Source of the DNA: Lachnospiraceae bacterium
Lineage (GTDB): Bacteria; Bacillota_A; Clostridia; Lachnospirales; Lachnospiraceae
DNA length: 13,419 nucleotides
Direction of reading: 5' to 3'
Assembly: GCA_009774465.1 (NCBI GenBank)
Contig: VSNT01000108.1
Location: 1-13,419 of the forward strand
The translations under genes were made by a program, and so were the position numbers. Each line of letters opens with the position of its first letter. Within the stretch, counting starts at the first letter, position 1. A model generated the notes under the pieces. It saw only the letters and a program-made list of their open reading frames with translations. It ran no database searches and was not told the origin of the DNA. Shown here piece after piece: positions 6,999-13,419 of this stretch.

Positions 6999-8456
6999 AT
7001 GGATACTACCGAAAAAATAATACTTTATGGTGCCGGAAACAGATGCAGGGTGCTTGTCGACCTTATGGATTCCTGCGATATGCCAATAGGCCACATTGTA
7101 GACAGCAATGAAAAGTTATGGGGAAGCTATATTGGCGGGCACATTATAGAATCGCCTGATCTTCTCTCATCTAACAGCGATGCCCGTATCTGTATTACAG
7201 CAACCAGTTTTTTAGCTTTGGCTGAAATTCGGAAAAGAATAAAACTGAACTACAACGTGGACGATAACCGGGAAATATCTTATTATAATCTGATTCTAAA
7301 CCTATATGAAAAGATTGATATAGGGAAGCTTTTCCAACCGGAACAGGTAACGTATCTAAATCATGTTTCTGTCATATTTGACTGCGAATTTGGCCTTGGT
7401 CTGGGAGGAATTGAGGAATGGACAAAAGGAATCTGCAAAGAATTTGTTAAAAAAGGGGATTTTTCCTCTTACATATTAACTAACTATGGCGACTATGACA
7501 TTCCCAAAGAGTTAACCAATCATATTATACGTGTGGACGTGGAACGGGATAATGCATTTTCCTTAAATAATATGAAGCAGATTTTGAACTGCATTTCCAG
7601 GTATCTTCCCTGTATTCTGGTAACCAGCCAGCCGGATGAAGTTTTACTGGCCGGAAAAATTTTAAGCAGTTTTTTCGGGGAGCAGGTTAAAGTAGTTACC
7701 GGAATAAGAGGCGGCTATCCGGAAATCAACAAAAGTTATATAGATATGGAAAGCTGCACGGATTTATACGTGTGTGTTAATTCTGCCATCAGAAAAGACA
7801 TGATAAAACAGGGAATTGGGCAAGACAGGATTTTTACAATGCTTTGCCCTGTAGAATGCTCGGAGCATTTAAATCGCACTTATAGCACTGATCCTTCTTT
7901 TCCTGTCCGGATAGGATATGCCGGTCGGTTGGAAATAGAAGAAAAGCGAATGGACCTGCTGCTTAAAATGATTTCTGAGCTGGAAAAAATGCAGGTGAAC
8001 TACTATTTAGAGTTGGCAGGCGATGGCCGGTACGAAAAGGTAATGCATAACTATATTGAACAAAATAATCTTCATGAAAAAGTAAAACTGCTTGGCAGAA
8101 TTAACAAAAATCTAATCTCCAAATTCTGGTCTGGCAAAGATATATGTATCAATATTTCTGACCATGAGGGACGTTCAAGATCAACTGTTGAAGCTATGGC
8201 TAATGGTGCAATCCCGGTGGTTACAGAAACTTGGGGCGTTCATGATGATATAACAGACGGCCAAAACGGATATATTTTCAACGTAGGTGATTATAAAAAA
8301 GCTGCTGAAAAAATAGCTTTGCTTGCCAAAGAGCGTGCCCTTCTTCCAGAAATGGGAAGACTTGCCCATTTGGAAATCAGGAAAAAAAGCAGTATGGAAG
8401 AGCACTATCATTTTTGGCAGAACATAATAAGTATTGTAAGAAGGAGCTGTACATGA
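6999..8456 (+). CDS. GT4-family glycosyltransferase with N-terminal Rossmann-like module
   Basis: The start is taken as ATG 6999, with AGGAAAA seven bases upstream; the open frame extends upstream from a TTG at 6948 but overlaps the previous gene. The product has 485 residues. Residues about 5-115 are the shared module (IILYGAGNRCRVLVDLM, then HIVDSNEKLWGSYIGG). Residues about 120-485 are a GT-B glycosyltransferase with GLGLGGIEEW near 130-139, RIGYAGRLEIEEKRMDLL near 305-322, and HEGRSRSTVEAMANG near 389-403 holding the E-x7-E motif. It would be a retaining sugar transferase acting in the cytoplasm. The last four bases overlap the next gene (ATGA), indicating translational coupling. Confidence 0.85.
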   Translation: MDTTEKIILYGAGNRCRVLVDLMDSCDMPIGHIVDSNEKLWGSYIGGHIIESPDLLSSNSDARICITATSFLALAEIRKRIKLNYNVDDNREISYYNLILNLYEKIDIGKLFQPEQVTYLNHVSVIFDCEFGLGLGGIEEWTKGICKEFVKKGDFSSYILTNYGDYDIPKELTNHIIRVDVERDNAFSLNNMKQILNCISRYLPCILVTSQPDEVLLAGKILSSFFGEQVKVVTGIRGGYPEINKSYIDMESCTDLYVCVNSAIRKDMIKQGIGQDRIFTMLCPVECSEHLNRTYSTDPSFPVRIGYAGRLEIEEKRMDLLLKMISELEKMQVNYYLELAGDGRYEKVMHNYIEQNNLHEKVKLLGRINKNLISKFWSGKDICINISDHEGRSRSTVEAMANGAIPVVTETWGVHDDITDGQNGYIFNVGDYKKAAEKIALLAKERALLPEMGRLAHLEIRKKSSMEEHYHFWQNIISIVRRSCT

Positions 8457-9682
8457 AAAAAATAGCCATATTCGGTGCAGGAAAAAATGCAGAAAGAATA
8501 GCCCCCTGTTTGAAACTGGATGTTGAAGTTATAGTGTATTTGGACAATAACATTCTTAAATGGGGGCAGAAACTGAATGGAATTCCAATCACTTCACCGG
8601 ATAAAGTTATAGATAAAGAATATCAATTTATTGTAATAGCCACCGTGAATTATAAACCTGTTGTGGAACAGCTTCTTAAGCTTGGCATTGATTCTGAAAA
8701 GCTGATTACTCCTTTTTCTTTTCAGCATTCAGATTATAATTTGTGGAGAGACATTTTCAATATAGAAGAGCTGATCTATATAGAAATGAACATGAAATTA
8801 GAAAAAATGGAGCTTTATCTTAATAATATCGAATATGAAGTTGCTGCAAAAATTAAAGCAGAATATCTGGATTTTCCCAAAGTACATAACATAGAAGAAA
8901 CTATACGTGAAATAAAAGAAAATAGAAAGTCCATGAGCCGGTATGGAGACGGCGAACTGGACATAATATTTGGCGGAGAAGTAACCTTTCAGCCATATCA
9001 TAAGATTTTGTCGGCAAGACTTAAGGAAATTCTCACAAGCAATCTGGACAATCATATTGTCTGCCTTCCTAATATATATGGCGGTTACGAAAACAGAACA
9101 GATGAATTTAAAAACTTTTTCAGACAGCATTTAAGTAATGGAAGACGGAAAAAAGAATATGAGCTGTTTGATTTTCAGAAGGATTATTATGATTCTTTTG
9201 TGACGCGCCCTTATAAAGACTATATTGATAAATCAGAAACAGAAAAACACTTTATGCTGCTTAAATCAATATGGCTGGAACGGGATGTCACCATCGTAGA
9301 GGGTGATAAAACTCGGTTTGGCGTAGGAAATGATCTTCTTGCCAAGACGAACTCATGTATACGAATCCTGGCCCCAAGCAGAAATGCCTTTACAAAGTAT
9401 GACAAGTTACTTGAAGCAGTTTGCCAAACCGATAAGAAGCGACTGGTATTGATTGCTTTAGGCCCGGCAGCAACTGTTATGGCATATGATCTGGCTAAAT
9501 TGGGATATCAGGCGCTTGATATCGGCCACGTGGACATTGAATATGAATGGTTTCTTTTGGGCGCAACAGAAAAAACGCCAATCAAAGGCAAGTATGTAAA
9601 TGAAGTGCCGGAAGGCCACGATATTTCTGACTTTTATGAAGATGAAACATACAATAGTCAAATAGTTGCAAAGATTTTATAG
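8453..9682 (+). CDS. GT-D fold (DUF1792-type) glycosyltransferase with N-terminal Rossmann-like module
   Basis: From ATG 8453, preceded by AAGGAG, the product has 409 residues. Residues 1-95 carry the shared module (KIAIFGAGKNAERIAP, then VYLDNNILKWGQKLNG). Residues about 145-400 match the DUF1792/GT-D fold: MSRYGDGELDIIFGG around 161-175 contains the D-x-E motif, and GPAATVMAYDLAKLGYQALD followed by GHVDIEYEW is a family signature. The best studied GT-D enzyme is the streptococcal dGT1 domain that adds glucose to the serine-rich adhesin Fap1, so this gene points toward protein glycosylation. The sugar donor and acceptor here are not known. It overlaps the upstream gene by 4 bp and lies 13 bp before the next. 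Confidence 0.88.
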   Translation: MKKIAIFGAGKNAERIAPCLKLDVEVIVYLDNNILKWGQKLNGIPITSPDKVIDKEYQFIVIATVNYKPVVEQLLKLGIDSEKLITPFSFQHSDYNLWRDIFNIEELIYIEMNMKLEKMELYLNNIEYEVAAKIKAEYLDFPKVHNIEETIREIKENRKSMSRYGDGELDIIFGGEVTFQPYHKILSARLKEILTSNLDNHIVCLPNIYGGYENRTDEFKNFFRQHLSNGRRKKEYELFDFQKDYYDSFVTRPYKDYIDKSETEKHFMLLKSIWLERDVTIVEGDKTRFGVGNDLLAKTNSCIRILAPSRNAFTKYDKLLEAVCQTDKKRLVLIALGPAATVMAYDLAKLGYQALDIGHVDIEYEWFLLGATEKTPIKGKYVNEVPEGHDISDFYEDETYNSQIVAKIL

Positions 9683-9695
9683 TGGAGCAACGCCT

Positions 9696-10880
9696 ATGAA
9701 TACATCAGATATATTAATTAGTTTTGTTGTGCCGATTTATAAGGTAGAAAAGTATTTAAGGAAATGCATTGACAGTATATGTAATCAAACCTTTAAAAAT
9801 ATAGAAATCATACTTGTTGATGATGGCTCGCCTGATTCCTGCCCAAAAATCTGTGACGAATACAGCCTTAAGGATGACCGTGTAAAGGTAATTCACAAAA
9901 AAAATGGTGGGCTTGTCAGTGCCAGAAAGGCAGGGCTTACATTAGCTTCCGGAACGTATATCGCCTGCGTTGATGGGGATGACTGGCTTGATACCGATGC
10001 ATTGCAAAGGCTTATTAATTTGGGAATCAATGCGGACATCATCTGCTTCTCTGCTTTTGAAGAATATGAAAATGGATGTCTTGGAGTTAAAAACCATTCT
10101 GTGCCTGAAGGATTATATGATACTCAAAATGATTTAAATAATTTGCATACGAAAATGCTGATGAACGGAAATTTTTTTGAAATGGGAATCCTGCCCTATC
10201 AATGGGGAAAACTGATCAAAAGAGAATTGCTCATTCAATGTCAAAAAGAAGTTCCTGATCAGATTTCCTATGCAGAAGATGCTGCCTGTATCTATCCCTG
10301 CCTGCTTATGGCAAAATCAGTATATGTTACAAATCTGCCTTTATATCATTACCGAATAATTCCAAATTCAATGGTGAAAAAAGAAGTAGAACCAGAGAAT
10401 TTGCATCTTCTTTTTACCACCCTTAATAAAGCTTTTTGTAAGCATAATCTGAGCACTGCGTTAAATACACAGCTTAAATATTATATGTGGCAGTCTTTAT
10501 TGCTCAAAGGCTATTCATACATACACTCGTCCATGCCTTTATTTCCTTTTGAGAAAGTAAAAACCGGAATGAGTGTAGCCATTTATGGCGCCGGATTGTT
10601 TGGTGCGGTGATTGAAAAACAGTGCCGGGCATCCGCAGATTTATCAGTGGCTGGCTGGTTTGATAAAAAATATGAGGTTTACACAAAGCAGGGAATGACT
10701 GTGAAATCCAGTGATGATATACTAAATTCAGATTTTGATATTATGTTAATTGCTATCTTAAATGTTAATTTATCAAAACAAATAAAAGCAGATTATGTTA
10801 ATTGGGGAATTGATGAAAATAAGATTGATTTGATAAGCATTGATTTATTGGAACAATCTGCTTTTCCTGACTTTTGCTAA
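9696..10880 (+). CDS. GT2-family glycosyltransferase with C-terminal Rossmann-like module
   Basis: The start is ATG 9696, with GGAG eight bases upstream; the open frame extends to 9666 but would overlap the previous gene. The 394-residue product begins with a GT-A domain: SFVVPIYKVEKYLRKCIDSI, ILVDDGSPDS near 43-52 and CVDGDDWLD near 89-97, the D-x-D-type metal site. The mid-region EDAACIYPCL matches the acceptor-side motif of GT2 enzymes. From about residue 290 the shared module appears at the C-terminus (VAIYGAGLFGAVIEKQC, then GWFDKKYEVY), whereas it is N-terminal in the other fusions. It is the last gene of the operon, followed 10 bp later by a terminator. Inverting-type sugar transfer is expected; the sugar is unknown. 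Confidence 0.88.
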   Translation: MNTSDILISFVVPIYKVEKYLRKCIDSICNQTFKNIEIILVDDGSPDSCPKICDEYSLKDDRVKVIHKKNGGLVSARKAGLTLASGTYIACVDGDDWLDTDALQRLINLGINADIICFSAFEEYENGCLGVKNHSVPEGLYDTQNDLNNLHTKMLMNGNFFEMGILPYQWGKLIKRELLIQCQKEVPDQISYAEDAACIYPCLLMAKSVYVTNLPLYHYRIIPNSMVKKEVEPENLHLLFTTLNKAFCKHNLSTALNTQLKYYMWQSLLLKGYSYIHSSMPLFPFEKVKTGMSVAIYGAGLFGAVIEKQCRASADLSVAGWFDKKYEVYTKQGMTVKSSDDILNSDFDIMLIAILNVNLSKQIKADYVNWGIDENKIDLISIDLLEQSAFPDFC

Positions 10881-10889
10881 AATAATTTT

Positions 10890-10920
10890 GGAGGGACTCT
10901 ACTAAGTAGTCCCTCTTTTG
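10890..10920 (+). terminator. Rho-independent terminator of the operon
   Basis: GAGGGACT (10891-10898) pairs with AGTCCCTC (10908-10915) across a nine-base loop and is followed by TTTTG. It begins 10 bases after the stop codon of the last glycosyltransferase gene. No comparable hairpin is seen between the ten operon genes, supporting one transcript from the region near 200 to here. Confidence 0.88.
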
Positions 10921-10930
10921 TGTATAACCC

Positions 10931-11320
10931 ATCTGGAACTCAATAAGAGTCATCAAATTCATTCAGTACCGTATAAAAAGTGCATCCACAATTAATAAAT
11001 CTATTGGGAAAAGCAATAAAGTGGCAGTCTTTGATTATGACGGAAAACAAAAGGAATATGAAGAAACTTTGGAATTGGCAGAAGAAAATAAAATTGAACT
11101 GTGAAATACGAATTACTGCTTTGATTTATGGTTGATTTTACATAAAGAAGATTATTTTCATCCTGTATCACATCAAGATGACTATGCTAATGATTTGCGA
11201 AGAGTTTTTGGTTTGTCAGCAGATGCAAACATCAAAAAAGAAGCCAACGTTAATAGGATTGTCAGTCAAATAAATTTAAGTGATATAATCACAGCAATAA
11301 AAAGAGCAGATAAAAAATGA
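10931..11320 (+). pseudogene. Broken RloB-like gene (5'-truncated, in-frame stop)
   Basis: One reading frame gives VAVFDYDG (from 11021), a helix rich in Glu, then an in-frame TGA at 11102-11104, then NTNYCFDLWLILH at 11105-11143 and a C-terminal helical tail ending at a TGA at 11318-11320. The D-x-D followed by a Cys-Phe-(Asp/Glu)-Leu-Trp-Leu-(x)-Leu-His block is the signature of RloB-like proteins, a TOPRIM-type family linked to RloA ATPases in abortive-infection or restriction-associated loci. The usual N-terminal part is missing; the frame is blocked by a TAA at 10925-10927. No RloA partner is present. It looks like the debris of a defence gene replaced by this island. The family assignment is from motif recall and is moderately sure. 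Confidence 0.7.
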
Positions 11321-11345
11321 GGCTGTGAAAAAGGCCTCATTTTTA
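11317..11345. terminator. Bidirectional terminator
   Basis: ATGAGGC (11317-11323) pairs with GCCTCAT (11334-11340), with T residues following on the plus strand and an A-run before it that becomes a T-run on the minus strand. It sits at the stop codon of the broken RloB-like gene and just beyond the 3' end of the minus-strand recombinase gene, so it can end transcripts from both sides. Confidence 0.8.
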
Positions 11346-11356
11346 CTATACGGAAC

Positions 11357-11959
11357 TTAAATAGATTCTTCCATTTCCTTCACTTTCCTGTAAAAAGTTG
11401 TTCTTGAAAAATCACACAATCTGGCAGCTTCATTTCCATTAATCTCCCTGTTCATCCAGAGCATATATATTTGCTCAAAATTTTCAGGCAACACTTTCTG
11501 CGGCCTTCCAAAACGTACTCCTTTCCGTCTTGCAGCCTCAATGCCCTCTTTTTGCCGCTGCCTGATTGCACAGCGTTCGTTTTCACTTACATAACTTAAA
11601 AGTGATAACACTAGATCTGCAATTAAGGTTCCAAGCAGATCCTTTCCTCTTCTGGTATCCAACAGGGGCATATCTAGCACCACAATGTCCACTCCCTTTT
11701 GCTTTGTCAATATTCTCCATTGTTCTAATACCTCATCATAATTTCTTCCCAGGCGGTCAATGCTTTTTACATAAAGAACATCATTTGCTTTTAACCTTTT
11801 CAGCAACTTTCTGTACATTGGCCGGTTAAAGTCTTTGCCTGACTGCTTTTCCACATAAATATTCTTTTCCGGAACCTGAACCTCACTCATGGCAATCATT
11901 TGCCTGTCTTCATTTTGCTGTAGTGTGCTGACACGCACGTATGCATAAATATTTCCCAT
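11357..11959 (-). CDS. Small serine recombinase (resolvase/invertase family)
   Basis: The start is ATG at 11959, chosen because AAGGAGAGG lies nine bases upstream; the frame stays open to an ATG at 12010 without a good ribosome binding site. The 200-residue product has the full catalytic set: IYAYVRVST with Arg9 and nucleophile Ser11, KSIDRLGRNY with Asp68, Arg69 and Arg72, then the long E helix (SENERCAIRQRQKEGIEAA), the linker RRKGVRFGRP, and a C-terminal helix-turn-helix (NGNEAARLCDFSRTTFYRKV). Length and order match Hin/Gin-type invertases and Tn3-type resolvases. Sequence alone does not tell inversion from resolution. The palindrome-bearing inverted repeats at both ends of the window make inversion of the island the most interesting role. 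Expected to act as a DNA-bound tetramer. Confidence 0.93.
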   Translation of the reverse strand: MGNIYAYVRVSTLQQNEDRQMIAMSEVQVPEKNIYVEKQSGKDFNRPMYRKLLKRLKANDVLYVKSIDRLGRNYDEVLEQWRILTKQKGVDIVVLDMPLLDTRRGKDLLGTLIADLVLSLLSYVSENERCAIRQRQKEGIEAARRKGVRFGRPQKVLPENFEQIYMLWMNREINGNEAARLCDFSRTTFYRKVKEMEESI

Positions 11960-12020
11960 ACTCGCTGTCCTCTCCTTTTTCTTATGCATTAACGGATTAC
12001 TCCTTATCATGATATTACCG

Positions 12021-12038
12021 ATTATACCATGAATGGTA
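12021..12038 (-). promoter_or_regulatory. Promoter of the recombinase gene overlapping a palindromic operator
   Basis: On the minus strand TGG-TATAAT (TATAAT at 12021-12026) is a perfect extended -10 box, which can work without a clear -35 box. It overlaps the inverted repeat TACCAT-GA-ATGGTA (12025-12038), six-base arms around a two-base centre. That layout suits binding by a dimer, possibly the recombinase itself repressing its own gene. The promoter is well supported by sequence; autoregulation is inference. Confidence 0.6.
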
Positions 12039-12099
12039 CGAACTATAGTGCCACTTGCAAATAGAAAAATGAAAGGACTTGGAAGCGCTAAAATATTAT

Positions 12100-12132
12100 G
12101 GGCAGATATAAATTTTACTTTTATATCTGCCC
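12100..12132 (-). terminator. Strong hairpin, likely terminator of the Rpn-family gene
   Basis: A perfect 13-bp stem (GGGCAGATATAAA at 12100-12112 with its complement at 12120-12132) encloses a seven-base loop. On the minus strand it is about 37 bases past the stop of the Rpn-family gene and is followed by ATAATATTTTAG, a broken T-rich run. It separates that gene from the recombinase promoter. The hairpin is certain; its terminator role is likely but the T-tract is imperfect. Confidence 0.6.
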
Positions 12133-12168
12133 AGCCATTACTAATTTTAAAATTTTCTTTTTATCTTC

Positions 12169-13176
12169 TTATGCATTTGTACATAAAATACTTTCTACTT
12201 CCGCAAATTCCTTTTCAGTATATCCAAAAGATATTATTTGTCCTTTTGTGGCACCGGCCTGAATCATTCTTTCAATAGCATTAAACCGCTCTTTTTCAAT
12301 GCCTTTTTCAATGCCTTTTTCAATGCCTTTTTCAATGCCTTCTTTCATGCCTTCTTTCATGCCTTCTTTATAATTTATTTCTTTAATAGCTTCCGACCAA
12401 TTGCACATAGTCTGCATCCTCCCTTCCAGTTCGGTTGTCATTATCATTCCATATTCTTCTGTAAGTATACGTTTCTTTTCCTCCACGCTTGCCTTGGAAA
12501 GCAGCTTCTCCAGCATGGAAATCAGTGTATTTTGAGAATCCCTGACAGTTTCTCCACTTCTTATATTAATAATAATGCCCCGCATCAAGTCTATGTCATA
12601 CTGTTTTTTTCTGTTTCCAAAAACAGTATTCGTGTTAAGACTAATTTCCTCAACAGAATCACCATCCTCATTGTTATCCAGACATAACCAAATGCTCCGG
12701 ACTTTCTTTAAATTATCGTAATCGCTGTGGTAAAATTCAGTCTGTTTCTGTGCAGAAATCATCCTGGCAAGATAAAATATGATTCTGTTTTCCAGATGAT
12801 ACCCCAACTTACCGGGATCTGACGATCTTTGTGCCTCCAAATTAATTAAAAATTTCATTTCCGTTTCCTTATGATATGCAGTAAAACGGATATCAAAGAA
12901 AACTTTACCTTCGCCAGGAATATTGTCTTCCGTATTGGATGTGTTTACACGTCCCATGTTTGAAAGTCCCGCATCCAGAGGTTTTGTTCCGATCTCAATA
13001 TCCTCGCCAATATTGGACATAATATCCTCAATCGTCATATCCTTAAATTCCTGAACAGCATACTTTAAAATTCGTGCCAGTATTTGCTTATCTGCAAGCA
13101 GGAATTTTATATTTGTATCATAGGCGCTTGATTCATTTACTGCCTCAATTGCCTGTGCCAGATTGGTATCTGTCAT
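12169..13176 (-). CDS. Rpn-family PD-(D/E)XK nuclease / transposase-like protein
   Basis: The start is taken as ATG 13176, preceded by AAAGGAAG five bases upstream; an ATG at 13209 would add 11 residues with a poorer site. The 335-residue product matches the PD-(D/E)XK family often annotated as 'Rpn family recombination-promoting nuclease/putative transposase'. Asp95 lies in VFFDIRFTAY, and the strand INLEAQ at 111-116 gives the E-x-Q form of the catalytic motif. It ends with a tail of repeated KEGM/KEGI/EKGI units encoded by 12-bp tandem repeats, and a final helical segment. Rpn proteins cut DNA and promote RecA-independent recombination, and some are tied to phage defence. Its place beside a serine recombinase and a broken defence gene marks the right side of the window as mobile-type DNA. 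No transposon ends specific to it are visible. Confidence 0.85.
   Translation of the reverse strand: MTDTNLAQAIEAVNESSAYDTNIKFLLADKQILARILKYAVQEFKDMTIEDIMSNIGEDIEIGTKPLDAGLSNMGRVNTSNTEDNIPGEGKVFFDIRFTAYHKETEMKFLINLEAQRSSDPGKLGYHLENRIIFYLARMISAQKQTEFYHSDYDNLKKVRSIWLCLDNNEDGDSVEEISLNTNTVFGNRKKQYDIDLMRGIIINIRSGETVRDSQNTLISMLEKLLSKASVEEKKRILTEEYGMIMTTELEGRMQTMCNWSEAIKEINYKEGMKEGMKEGIEKGIEKGIEKGIEKERFNAIERMIQAGATKGQIISFGYTEKEFAEVESILCTNA
12291..12362 (-). repeat. Six 12-bp tandem repeats coding a KEG/EKG tail
   Basis: On the plus strand the unit CTTTTTCAATGC occurs four times without interruption (12291-12338), followed by two copies of the variant CTTCTTTCATGC (12339-12362) and a decayed seventh. 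Each unit encodes four residues (GIEK or GMKE on the minus strand), so changes in copy number keep the reading frame. Such repeats can gain or lose copies by replication slippage and would lengthen or shorten a charged helix in the Rpn-family protein. Confidence 0.92.
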
Positions 13177-13254
13177 TTTTCTTCCTTTCTTTTGTACATG
13201 CTTTTTCATGAGCAGGATTTTCCAAAATCGCAGAAATCCCTGATGCTATTTTTT

Positions 13255-13283
13255 ATTATACTTGACTCGCACAATAATATCAA
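13255..13283 (-). promoter_or_regulatory. Promoter of the Rpn-family gene
   Basis: On the minus strand TTGATA (13278-13283) is followed by a 17-bp spacer and a perfect TATAAT (13255-13260). Transcription would begin near 13248, giving a leader of about 70 bases before ATG 13176. The leader can form a small stem (GGATTT at 13215-13220 with AAATCC at 13234-13239). It points into the island, away from the right-hand inverted repeat. Confidence 0.8.
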
Positions 13284-13342
13284 TATTTCCACAGACCGAT
13301 TTTCTTCTTTTATTTTCCTGATTATTCTAAGTTGCATTTGTT

Positions 13343-13358
13343 AAAAAGTATACTTTTT
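13343..13358. promoter_or_regulatory. Palindromic core, candidate recombinase crossover site (right)
   Basis: AAAAAGTATACTTTTT is a perfect 16-bp palindrome with central AT. Its outer flank GGGAC matches the left site, but the inner flank is TGTT, so the wider palindrome seen at the left end is broken on the inner side only. This asymmetry is what distinguishes the inside of the segment from the shared outside. It is a candidate partner for the left site in an inversion of the intervening ~13.3 kb. Confidence 0.6.
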
Positions 13359-13407
13359 GGGACAAATCAATTTATGCATTTTTATACGTTTTAGAAACGG
13401 AGAGAAT

Positions 13408-13419
13408 ATGAAAATAGCA
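13408..13419 (+). CDS. First four codons of a rightward, outward-facing gene (partial)
   Basis: GGAGAG at 13399-13404 is followed by ATG AAA ATA GCA at 13408-13419 (M-K-I-A), an exact mirror of the left end. The two flanking genes therefore share at least their leader and first four codons. Unlike the left side, no strong plus-strand promoter is visible just inside this repeat. There are only weak possibilities, such as TTGACT at 13262-13267 with TATTTC 16 bp later. The product cannot be named from four codons. Confidence 0.45.

Larger units (their letters stand above)
13343..13419. repeat. Right copy of 77-bp perfect terminal inverted repeat
   Basis: This is the exact reverse complement of bases 1-77. 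It begins at the inner edge of the core AAAAAGTATACTTTTT (13343-13358) and runs to the last base of the window. The next inner bases (GTT here, against CCC/GGG at the left end) differ, so identity ends precisely at the core. That is the pattern expected if strand exchange happens inside the core and the outer arms are shared. The outer part carries GGAGAG and an ATG reading rightward out of the window. Confidence 0.97.

Noticed and set aside
11102..11104. TGA read as selenocysteine within the RloB-like frame
   Set aside because: The gene also lacks its N-terminus, no selenocysteine hairpin is apparent just downstream, and RloB-like proteins are not known selenoproteins; decay is simpler.
12291..12362. 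Possible CRISPR-like array
   Set aside because: The 12-bp units are contiguous with no spacers and encode protein.
12238..12687. Plus-strand open frame with a repeated Phe-Phe-Asn-Ala stretch
   Set aside because: It is the antisense shadow of the KEG/EKG repeat of the Rpn-family gene, with no ribosome binding site.
1..13419. A transposon with 77-bp terminal inverted repeats
   Set aside because: No DDE transposase or target-site duplication can be seen, and the repeats contain a ribosome binding site and outward start codon, which fits duplicated gene starts around an invertible segment better. The flanks would be needed to exclude it fully.

Overview
The window looks like a chromosomal accessory island from an AT-rich, low-GC Gram-positive anaerobe. 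A gut Clostridia/Lachnospiraceae member is my best guess, based on the strong GGAGG-type ribosome binding sites, AT-rich codon use, an Rpn-type PD-(D/E)XK protein with a KEG/EKG repeat tail, and the style of the glycosyltransferases. No rRNA, tRNA or CRISPR is visible, so the taxonomy is inference.

Layout: (1) Bases 1-77 and 13343-13419 are a perfect 77-bp inverted repeat touching both ends of the window, so it may continue outside. Each copy holds a palindromic core (AAAAAGTATACTTTTT) and, further out, a ribosome binding site and the first four codons (M-K-I-A) of an outward-facing gene. (2) Bases 83-270 are an intergenic control region with a good leftward promoter (111-139), a small inverted repeat (154-167) and a third, half copy of the palindromic core (193-206). 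(3) Bases 271-10880 are one tightly packed operon of ten plus-strand genes: ATP-grasp ligase, DUF362 protein, NodB-like deacetylase, FkbM methyltransferase, small SAM methyltransferase, GT4 glycosyltransferase, a small membrane-anchored Rossmann-like protein, a second GT4, a GT-D (DUF1792-type) glycosyltransferase and a GT2 glycosyltransferase. It ends at a strong terminator. (4) Bases 10931-11320 hold a broken RloB-like (defence-associated) gene. (5) Bases 11357-13176 carry, on the minus strand, a small serine recombinase (resolvase/invertase type) and an Rpn-family nuclease/transposase-like protein, each with its own promoter.

How it may work: the operon encodes soluble enzymes that build and decorate a glycan, with no flippase, polymerase or lipid-carrier transferase. 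This suits cytoplasmic glycosylation of a surface protein, or side-chain decoration completed by genes elsewhere. A striking shared theme is a G-x-G Rossmann-like module that occurs five times: fused to the FkbM enzyme, to one GT4, to the GT-D enzyme and to the GT2 enzyme, and once as a stand-alone membrane-anchored protein.

The inverted repeats with a palindromic core, the resident serine recombinase and a single strong outward promoter just inside one repeat together suggest that the whole ~13.3-kb island is an invertible cassette. In that model it would switch which of two flanking genes with the same 5' end is transcribed. This is a hypothesis from sequence layout only; the flanking genes lie outside the window.
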